Shown here: one piece after another, positions 57,988 to 64,000 of the stretch
Position numbering within the stretch: the first letter of the stretch is position 1
Layout of the letters: the number at the start of each line of letters is the position of its first letter
Source of the DNA: an uncultured bacterium
GTDB lineage: Bacteria > Actinomycetota > Coriobacteriia > Coriobacteriales > Coriobacteriaceae
Length of the DNA: 64,000 bases
Reading direction: 5' to 3'
Assembly (NCBI GenBank): GCA_905215505.1
Contig: CAJMPU010000012.1
Coordinates: forward strand, 1 to 64,000
The notes under the pieces: model-generated
Seen by the model: the letters and a program-made list of their open reading frames with translations, nothing else
Told to the model about the DNA's origin: nothing
Database searches by the model: none
Position numbers and translations under genes: made by a program

Positions 57988-59529
57988 ATGTCGTTGAATC
58001 TGGGCAGCCTGGGCATGGAAGATGCCTCGTTTGACTTTGGCGGTTCCTACATCATGGCGCTCGACTGCGGCACCACCTCGGTACTTGCGACCATCGTCGA
58101 CGAGTACGGATGCATCGTCGCGCAGGCACGTCGCAGCGTCAAAACCAGCTTCCCACGTCCCGGTTGGGTAGAGCAAGACCCCATGGCGGTCCTTGCCAGC
58201 CAGATCGCCGTCATGATGGAAGTCCAGTTTAAGAGCGGTATCCACTCCGACCGCATTGCCGCCATCGGCATCTCCAACCAGCGCGAGACCACGGTGGTCT
58301 GGGACCGCGTGAGCGGTCAGCCGATCTATAACGCCATCGTATGGCAGTGCCGCCGTACCGCGCCGGCAATCGACGCGTTGGTTGAACAGGGTTGCGAGGA
58401 GCTGGTGCGCTCCCGCACGGGACTCACGCTCGACCCGTATTTCTCGGCCTCCAAGGTACAGTGGATTCTCGACAACGTCGACGGCGCACGCGAGAGCGCG
58501 GCGGCGGGCGACCTCATGTTTGGCACCATCGACACCTGGCTCATCTACAACCTCACCGGCGGCCAGGTCTTTGCCACCGACTACACCAATGCCAGCCGCA
58601 CGGCACTCTTTAATATCCATACGCTCGATTGGGACGACGACCTGCTGGCGCTCTTTGACGTTCCACGTTCCATGATGCCCGAGGTTCGCTGGAGCTCGGG
58701 TGACTACGGCCGCGTCGCGAGCGACATCATGACCAACATGCCGCCCATCATGGGTGTGGCGGGCGACCAGCAGGCGTCGCTGTTCGGTCACTGCTGCTTC
58801 CATCCCGGCCAGACCAAAAACACCTATGGCACGGGCTGCTTTATGCTCATGAACACCGGCGACGAGATCGTCGAATCCAAGAACGGTCTGGTCTCCACCA
58901 TCGGTATCGCTGCGAACGGGAAGATCAGCTATGCGCTCGAGGGCTCCATCTTTGCTGCCGGTTCCACCATGAACTGGCTTCGCAACAACATGGGCATCAT
59001 CTCGAGCGTGAGCGAGTCGGCACAACTTGCCGCTTCGATTAGCGACAACGAGGGCTGCTACTTCGTTCCCGCCTTTGCGGGTCTGGGCGCTCCCTGGTGG
59101 GACCCGCATGCCCGCGGTATCGTGTGCGGTCTGACCGGCGCCTCGAGCCGTGCGACCATCGTACGTGCCGCCTGCGAATCCATGGCATATCAGAGCTACG
59201 ACGTGCTGCGCGCCATGGAGCAGGACGTGGGGCTTTCGATCGAGCGCCTGTCTGTCGATGGCGGTGCCTCGCGCAACGAGTTCATCATGCAATTCCAGGC
59301 CGACCTGCTGGATATCCCCGTGCTGCAATGCGAGACGGTGGAGACCACGGCAATCGGTGCCGCGTACTTGGCGGGTCTTGCCGTCGGCTATTGGGAAGAC
59401 CTGGAAGAGCTGGAGCAAAATGCCCAGATCGTTAGGACCTTCCTTCCCCACATGTCCGCCGAGCGCCGCGAACAAAACCTTGCGGGCTGGTGTGATGCAG
59501 TCAGGCGCTCGCTCAGTACCGCACAGTAG
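57988..59529 (+). CDS. glpK: glycerol kinase
   Basis: FGGY-family kinase of 513 residues phosphorylating glycerol to glycerol-3-phosphate. The N-terminal phosphate-binding motif MALDCGTTS, the first signature GISNQRETTVVWDR, DTWLIYNLTGG, and the second FGGY signature around GLGAPWWDPHARG are present. About 20 residues precede the usual start, but GAAAGG before the ATG at 57988 supports it. Fourteen bases after tsaC, it may be co-transcribed with it. No glycerol facilitator is nearby. Confidence 0.93.
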   Translation: MSLNLGSLGMEDASFDFGGSYIMALDCGTTSVLATIVDEYGCIVAQARRSVKTSFPRPGWVEQDPMAVLASQIAVMMEVQFKSGIHSDRIAAIGISNQRETTVVWDRVSGQPIYNAIVWQCRRTAPAIDALVEQGCEELVRSRTGLTLDPYFSASKVQWILDNVDGARESAAAGDLMFGTIDTWLIYNLTGGQVFATDYTNASRTALFNIHTLDWDDDLLALFDVPRSMMPEVRWSSGDYGRVASDIMTNMPPIMGVAGDQQASLFGHCCFHPGQTKNTYGTGCFMLMNTGDEIVESKNGLVSTIGIAANGKISYALEGSIFAAGSTMNWLRNNMGIISSVSESAQLAASISDNEGCYFVPAFAGLGAPWWDPHARGIVCGLTGASSRATIVRAACESMAYQSYDVLRAMEQDVGLSIERLSVDGGASRNEFIMQFQADLLDIPVLQCETVETTAIGAAYLAGLAVGYWEDLEELEQNAQIVRTFLPHMSAERREQNLAGWCDAVRRSLSTAQ

Positions 59530-59652
59530 GGCTGCGATGGGCTGCTCGATACAACAAACCGCTAAACTAATGCATGGCGTGCGGCGGCAACATTGCTGCG
59601 CGCCTTGTCAGCAAGGCCGTTTTGCGGCCGCAACGAAAGGGGCAATCAACCC

Positions 59653-60300
59653 ATGACCGTCACCTATGATGCGTCCCGTGTGACGCTTGTCGATCACCCG
59701 CTCGTTCAGCACAAGCTGTCGATCCTGCGCGATAAAAACACCGGCACCAACCAGTTCCGCCAGCTCGTGCGCGAGCTTGCGCTCTTTGACGGCTACGAGG
59801 CCATGCGCGACCTGCCTATGGAAGACGTCGAGGTCGAGACCCCCATCACTACCGCCACGTTCAAACAGCTTGCCGGCAAGAAACTCGCCATCGTGCCCAT
59901 CCTGCGTGCGGGCCTTGGCATGGTCGACGGCATCCTCGACCTGGTGCCCTCCGCTCGCGTGGGCCACATCGGCATGGAGCGCGACGAGGTCACCCACGAG
60001 CCGCATGAGTATTACTGCAAGATGCCCAAGGATATCGACCAGCGTATCTGCCTGGTTGTCGACCCCATGCTCGCCACGGGCGGTTCGGCCGAGATGGCTA
60101 TCAGCTACCTGCGCGAGCGCGGTGTCAAGGACATCCGCATGCTGTGCATCGTCGCCGCGCCCGAGGGCCTCAAGTCGCTGACCGAGAAGGATCCCGATGT
60201 ACATATCTATACCTGCGCCATCGACGACCATCTCAACGAGGCTGCCTACATCGTTCCCGGCCTCGGCGACGCCGGCGACCGCATCTACGGCACGCTCTAG
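59653..60300 (+). CDS. upp: uracil phosphoribosyltransferase
   Basis: Salvage enzyme of 215 residues converting uracil and PRPP to UMP. It has the family N-terminus [31 protein letters not shown], and the PRPP-binding loop [16 protein letters not shown], ending [21 protein letters not shown] precedes the ATG. The adjacent glpK is on the same strand but 123 bases away. Confidence 0.96.
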   Translation: MTVTYDASRVTLVDHPLVQHKLSILRDKNTGTNQFRQLVRELALFDGYEAMRDLPMEDVEVETPITTATFKQLAGKKLAIVPILRAGLGMVDGILDLVPSARVGHIGMERDEVTHEPHEYYCKMPKDIDQRICLVVDPMLATGGSAEMAISYLRERGVKDIRMLCIVAAPEGLKSLTEKDPDVHIYTCAIDDHLNEAAYIVPGLGDAGDRIYGTL

Positions 60301-60341
60301 TCGCTGGGCTAAACGGCCGCGGCTGCAAATACGAAGAAACG

Positions 60342-60376
60342 GTGCGCGCGGACGAACAAAAGGCGACCGCGCGCAC
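60342..60376 (+). terminator. hairpin after upp
   Basis: Ten-base stem GTGCGCGCGG/CCGCGCGCAC with a 15-base loop. The T-tract is weak, so termination is plausible but not certain. Confidence 0.5.
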
Positions 60377-60491
60377 TCCTGTTAACGGACGTTTTGCCCT
60401 GCAGGGTTCGAGAAAAACGTATTACCGTACCTGCGGCATAAAGAAGGTCTTAAGAAAACGAACAGGTGCGTATTAACCGATGCTTTTTCGG

Positions 60492-60519
60492 TTGTACTTT
60501 AGCGATTGGCTCGTACAAT
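60492..60519 (+). promoter_or_regulatory. possible atp operon promoter
   Basis: TTGTAC (60492-60497), 16 bases, TACAAT (60514-60519), 61 bases before the first operon gene, following an AACCGA/TCGGTT hairpin. Confidence 0.5.
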
Positions 60520-60580
60520 AGTCACCAATGTTTGGCGGGAACTGTTCTGTGAAGCGTTAAAAAGGAAAGTGAGGACGCCA

Positions 60581-60892
60581 GTGTTTCAGATAGCCGATCT
60601 GCTCGCTATCGTTGCAGGCGCCATCGCGGGCGCAATTGCCTTCCTTCCCTTTGTCTTTACGCTCAAGCCGGTTCTTGACGATAAGCAGAATGCGGACATG
60701 CTCAAGGGTATGGTGAGTCTGGCGGTCTCGGCAATCGCTCTGCTCGTCTTTACCTTGGTTGTGTTTGTGTTGTTCGGAGAGGCATTTCGCATGTTCCTCC
60801 TGGGCGAGGCGATCGGCTTCGTGGCCTTTATGGCCGCCTGCGCGGTTCGCGTCGCCAAGGCGCTGCGAGATCCTCATGAGGTCGAAAGGTAA
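60581..60892 (+). CDS. AtpI-like small membrane protein at head of atp operon
   Basis: Protein of 103 residues with three hydrophobic helices (residues ~3-30, 40-66, 70-96), in the place of ATP synthase subunit I (AtpI), which helps assemble the c-ring. The sequence shows little specific similarity I can name; position and topology support the call. GTG start at 60581 after GAGG. The next gene starts three bases beyond its stop. Confidence 0.6.
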   Translation: MFQIADLLAIVAGAIAGAIAFLPFVFTLKPVLDDKQNADMLKGMVSLAVSAIALLVFTLVVFVLFGEAFRMFLLGEAIGFVAFMAACAVRVAKALRDPHEVER

Positions 60893-60895
60893 GTC

Positions 60896-61699
60896 GTGGA
60901 AATTTTTGAAAAGCTGCCTGATGAGATTAATCATCTGGTCAGCGAGTTCAGCTCCACCCCCGTCGTGGGCGATCTGAGCTGCGGCATCACGCAGTACTCG
61001 TTTTGGCTGATCGTCTCCACGATCGTGCTCCTGATCGTCCTGGCCGTGTTCAAGAAGAAGCAGACCCTGGTTCCCAAGGGCTTCTTCGTCAACGGTTTCG
61101 AGTACATCATCGAGTACGTCGAGAACGATATCGGCAAGGGTGTCGTGGGTGAGAACTGGAAGAAGCACTTCCCGTTCCTGTGCTCGCTTTTCCTGTTCAT
61201 CCTGATCAATAACATGATCGGCCTGATCCCGGGAATGAAGCCCGGCACCGGCGCAATCGGCTCCACCGCCGCACTCGCCATTTTCGCCTTCGTGTACTTC
61301 ATCTACTACGGATGCAAGGCTCACGGCGTGATCGGCTACATCAAGAGCCTCGCCCCGCAGGGCGTGAGCTTCCCGATGAACGTGCTCGTGTGGGTCGTCG
61401 AGCTTTTCTCGACCTTCCTGCGCCTCATCACGCTCGCCGTCCGTCTGTTCTGCAACATGTTCGCAGGACACGTGGTCATGGGCTCGTTCGCCATCATGGC
61501 GAGCATGTTCATGCAGCCGCTGCTTCAGCAGGTTTCCGCGGCCCACGCCGTTGGCGCCCTGCCTTCGCTAGCCTGGCTTGCCATCCTCATCCTGATCTAT
61601 GCGATCGAGCTTGTGGTCGGCGCCATCCAGGCTTACGTCTTCACGGTCCTTACCGCCGTGTATGTCTCCGAGGCAGAGGAGGTCGCGGAGGAGGAGTAG
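60896..61699 (+). CDS. atpB: F0 ATP synthase subunit a
   Basis: Membrane stator subunit of 267 residues forming the proton half-channels. The essential Arg is in LAVRLFCNMFAGH, followed by the C-terminal conserved IELVVGAIQAYVFTVLTAVYV. About six hydrophobic segments. GTG start with AAAGG upstream, immediately after the AtpI-like gene. A run of acidic residues ends the protein (EEVAEEE). Confidence 0.95.
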   Translation: MEIFEKLPDEINHLVSEFSSTPVVGDLSCGITQYSFWLIVSTIVLLIVLAVFKKKQTLVPKGFFVNGFEYIIEYVENDIGKGVVGENWKKHFPFLCSLFLFILINNMIGLIPGMKPGTGAIGSTAALAIFAFVYFIYYGCKAHGVIGYIKSLAPQGVSFPMNVLVWVVELFSTFLRLITLAVRLFCNMFAGHVVMGSFAIMASMFMQPLLQQVSAAHAVGALPSLAWLAILILIYAIELVVGAIQAYVFTVLTAVYVSEAEEVAEEE

Positions 61700-61823
61700 C
61701 CTTCCGTTCGCGCCTTAAAGGTAAGGCAATTCGTTAAACCGCCGGTGCCCGTACCCATGGAGCCCGGCAGTTATAAAAAGGTTATCCTGCGTGAAATAAG
61801 ACACGCACGACAAAGGAGGAATC

Positions 61824-62018
61824 GTGGGAGTTATCGGTTACGGTCTCGGTGTTATCGGCGCTGGTCTTGCTATCGGCCTGTCTGCTCTGGGTGCTACGGG
61901 TGCTATGGCCCGTCAGCCTGAGGTCCAGGGCCGCGTGTTCACCGTCTTCATCATGGGCTCCGCCTTCGGCGAGGCTCTGGCTCTGATCGGCTTCGTTGTC
62001 GCGCTGATCGTTAAATAG
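61824..62018 (+). CDS. atpE: F0 ATP synthase subunit c
   Basis: Rotor proteolipid of 64 residues, two helices. The polar loop has MARQPEVQGRV, and the ion-binding Glu is in GSAFGEALALIGF. The Glu is followed by Ala rather than the Ser/Thr common in sodium-binding rings, suggesting proton use. GTG start after AAGGAGG. The 124 bases between atpB and atpE contain no gene. Confidence 0.95.
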   Translation: MGVIGYGLGVIGAGLAIGLSALGATGAMARQPEVQGRVFTVFIMGSAFGEALALIGFVVALIVK

Positions 62019-62033
62019 CACGGAGCGTCAAGT

Positions 62034-62636
62034 ATGAATCTTTCATCCCAGAAGAGCGCGATCGCACTCTCCGCGTCCGCGGCCGCGCTGCTCATGCCGG
62101 TTTCCGCGTTCGCCGAGGACGGCGCTGCCGGTGCGGACATCCTCATCCCTAAGATGGCGGAGTTCATCCCGGCGCTTATCGCCTTCCTGATTATCTGGAT
62201 CGTGCTGGCCAAGGTCGCCCTGCCGGGCATCATGAAAACCATGGAGGAGCGCGGCAAGAAGATCGAGGAGAGCCTCGACGAGGCCGAAAAGACCAAGCAG
62301 GAGGCTATCGCCAAGCGCGCTGAGTCCGACTCGATCGTCACCGACGCCCGTCGTCAGGCTGCCGACATCGTTCTCGAGGCCCGTAAGGACGCCGAGTCCG
62401 AGCGCGCCCGTATCATCGAGGCTGCTCACAAGGAGGCCGAGGAGATCATCGCCAAGGCCCATACGACCGTCGAGGACGAGCGCAAGTCCATTTACGCCGG
62501 TGCCGCGAGCTCCATCGCCGACCTGTCCGTTGCCGTCGCCACCAAGATCGTGGGCGAGGCACTCGAGGACGAGACCGAGCAGAAGAAGCTCATCGAGCGC
62601 TACATCCAGGAAGCAGGTAGCCTGAATGCCGACTAG
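62034..62636 (+). CDS. atpF: F0 ATP synthase subunit b with signal-like N-terminus
   Basis: Peripheral stalk subunit of 200 residues. After an unusual leader resembling a signal sequence (ALSASAAALLMPVSAFAED) comes the membrane anchor FIPALIAFLIIWIVLAKVALP, then a long charged coiled coil. The usual b subunit is ~160-170 residues and starts at the anchor. The stop overlaps the atpH start by 11 bases. Confidence 0.93.
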   Translation: MNLSSQKSAIALSASAAALLMPVSAFAEDGAAGADILIPKMAEFIPALIAFLIIWIVLAKVALPGIMKTMEERGKKIEESLDEAEKTKQEAIAKRAESDSIVTDARRQAADIVLEARKDAESERARIIEAAHKEAEEIIAKAHTTVEDERKSIYAGAASSIADLSVAVATKIVGEALEDETEQKKLIERYIQEAGSLNAD

Positions 62637-63102
62637 CCGCTATCAGGACAAGGTGCTCGAGACCTACGCGCGCTCCCTTCTGGAAGCCGCTAAGGCCGAG
62701 AACCATGTGTTCGAGGACCTCGAGATGATCGAGCGCTTGGCTTCTGCCAGCCCCGAGATCATCGCCGTGCTCGACACCATGTCCAAGCGCGACCAGCTCG
62801 ACCTTCTTCCCAAGGTGGCAGCTGCCTTTAAGTATGTTGCCGAGGAAGACGAGGATGTAGTGGGCGTGACCGTCACCACGGCGATCCCGCTCGACGACGA
62901 GCTGCGTCAAACCATCACTAAGAAATGCGAGCAGGACTTCGGCCGCAAGGTATTCCTTATCGAGCAGGTCGACCCGTCTATCGTGGGCGGCCTGGTGCTC
63001 GAGGCCCGCGGCGAGCGTCGTGATATTTCCGTCAAGACGCAGCTGCGCATCGCGCAGGAGACCCTCGCAAACTCTGCTAATTCGTACGGAGGTGAAGCCT
63101 AA
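62626..63102 (+). CDS. atpH: F1 ATP synthase subunit delta
   Basis: Stator subunit of 158 residues joining the b stalk to the top of F1. Typical N-terminal [13 protein letters not shown] and C-terminal [22 protein letters not shown]. The start lies inside the end of atpF (ATGCCGACTAG), so it is translationally coupled; it ends TAATG, sharing one base with atpA. Confidence 0.95.
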   Translation: MPTSRYQDKVLETYARSLLEAAKAENHVFEDLEMIERLASASPEIIAVLDTMSKRDQLDLLPKVAAAFKYVAEEDEDVVGVTVTTAIPLDDELRQTITKKCEQDFGRKVFLIEQVDPSIVGGLVLEARGERRDISVKTQLRIAQETLANSANSYGGEA

Positions 63103-64000
63103 TGTCCGAAACCCTCAATGCCCAGGATATCGCCAAGAAACTGCAGGAGCAGCTCACGAGCCTCTCCGCGACGGTCGATACGCATGAGGTTTCAACGGTC
63201 GACGAGGTAGGCGACGGCATCGCGCGCGTCTCCGGCCTCAAGAGCGCCATGGCAGGCGAGCTTCTGGAGTTCAAGAGCTCCGATACCGGTGAGACCGTCT
63301 TCGGCCTTGCCCAGAACCTTGACCGTGACGAGGTCGGCGCCGTTCTGTTCGGTGCCGTCGACTCCATCAAGGAAGGCGACGAGTGCCGCACCACTGGCCG
63401 CATTATGGATATCCCCGTGAGCCGTGCCATGCTCGGCCGCGTCGTCAATCCGCTCGGCCAGCCCATCGACGGCCTGGGCGACATCGTCGCCACGCACCGT
63501 CGCCCCATCGAGTTCAAGGCTCCCGGCGTCATCGATCGTACCCCGGTGTGCGAGCCGGTTCAGACCGGTCTGCTCGCTATCGACTCCATGGTGCCTATTG
63601 GCCGCGGTCAGCGAGAGCTCATCATCGGCGACCGTAAGACCGGTAAGACCGCCATCGCCATCGACGCTATCCTCAACCAGCGCGGCAAGGGCATGGTCTG
63701 CATCTATGTCGCCATCGGCCAGAAGGCCTCCACGGTTGCCAACATCCGCGAGACCCTCGCTCAGCACGGTGCGCTCGACTACACCATCATCGTTTCGGCC
63801 ACCGCTGCCGATTCCGCCCCTATGCAGTACATCGCGCCTATGGCCGGTGCCGCTATCGGCGAGTTCTTCATGTACAACGGCGAGGACGGCAAGCCCGCCA
63901 GCGAGACCAACCCCGGCGGCCACGTGCTCGTCATCTACGACGACCTGTCCAAGCAGGCTGTGGCCTACCGTCAGATGTCGCTGACGCTGCATCGTCCGCC
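63102..64000 (+). CDS. atpA: F1 ATP synthase subunit alpha, C-terminus cut by window edge
   Basis: Nucleotide-binding alpha subunit; 299 codons visible. The N-terminal barrel holds [15 protein letters not shown], the P-loop is [11 protein letters not shown], and [17 protein letters not shown] follows. Near residue 260, in [19 protein letters not shown], there are about 12 residues more than in E. coli AtpA; this may be a class-level trait. The A of the ATG is the last base of the atpH stop, with GGAGG upstream. Confidence 0.96.
   Translation, partial: MSETLNAQDIAKKLQEQLTSLSATVDTHEVSTVDEVGDGIARVSGLKSAMAGELLEFKSSDTGETVFGLAQNLDRDEVGAVLFGAVDSIKEGDECRTTGRIMDIPVSRAMLGRVVNPLGQPIDGLGDIVATHRRPIEFKAPGVIDRTPVCEPVQTGLLAIDSMVPIGRGQRELIIGDRKTGKTAIAIDAILNQRGKGMVCIYVAIGQKASTVANIRETLAQHGALDYTIIVSATAADSAPMQYIAPMAGAAIGEFFMYNGEDGKPASETNPGGHVLVIYDDLSKQAVAYRQMSLTLHRP

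Noticed and set aside
1..64000. Prophage, integrative element or insertion sequence
   Set aside because: No integrase, transposase, capsid or att-like site was found; the repeats seen are short and non-coding.

Overview
The window is GC-rich actinobacterial DNA. I infer a gut Coriobacteriia genome, most likely Collinsella or a close relative, from the mix of PTS-linked family 4 glycosidases, a UbiD/UbiX decarboxylase cluster, DUF4143 ATPases and an F-type ATP synthase operon, together with the codon usage. This is inference; no rRNA or other phylogenetic marker is present. No tRNA, rRNA, integrase, transposase or CRISPR array was found.

Layout. 1-8.0 kb: a truncated LTA-synthase-like membrane enzyme, a nitroreductase, and a potassium block (Kup, a small membrane protein, KdpD-like kinase, KdpE-like regulator). 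8.1-15.1 kb: housekeeping genes (RlmKL rRNA methyltransferase, HAD phosphatase, transaldolase-like aldolase, Tex). 15.5-20.0 kb: an oxidoreductase / MFS / SDR set with a divergent LysR regulator. 20.2-24.5 kb: a heterodimeric ABC exporter under a MarR repressor. 24.7-29.5 kb: a self-inhibited Fic enzyme, a pyridoxal-kinase-like gene, a DUF4143 ATPase lying between two 75-bp direct repeats, and a low-molecular-weight phosphatase. 29.6-37.6 kb: two parallel alpha-glucoside modules, each with an RpiR regulator, a PTS IICB permease and a family 4 6-phospho-glucosidase. 37.8-45.1 kb: an MFS exporter, then a prenylated-FMN decarboxylase cluster (LpdD-Idi fusion, SLC13-like transporter, UbiD, UbiX, MerR). 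45.2-53.1 kb: a second DUF4143 ATPase, a hypothetical membrane protein, aldose epimerase, and a polar amino-acid ABC transporter with an M20 dipeptidase. 53.4-60.3 kb: prfA, prmC, a HicAB toxin-antitoxin pair, tsaC, glpK and upp. 60.5-64 kb: the start of the atp operon, running off the window in atpA.

The most interesting region is 39.1-45.1 kb. An LpdD-like prenyl-flavin chaperone domain is fused to an isopentenyl-diphosphate-isomerase-type NUDIX domain, beside UbiD and UbiX. The fusion gene and the transporter-UbiD-UbiX unit are preceded by nearly the same 19-bp dyad placed between promoter elements, as MerR-family regulators require, and a MerR gene closes the cluster. This suggests a self-contained decarboxylase system that makes or conditions the prenyl donor for its own cofactor.

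The window is also rich in short palindromic repeats of several unrelated families. One is a 33-bp palindrome that sits at gene 3' ends and in places supplies the stop codon. Another is a 75-bp hairpin flanking one DUF4143 ATPase. A third is a 3'-UTR element whose stems have diverged while keeping pairing around a constant GACC-AGAA-GGTC loop, which looks like a structured RNA.
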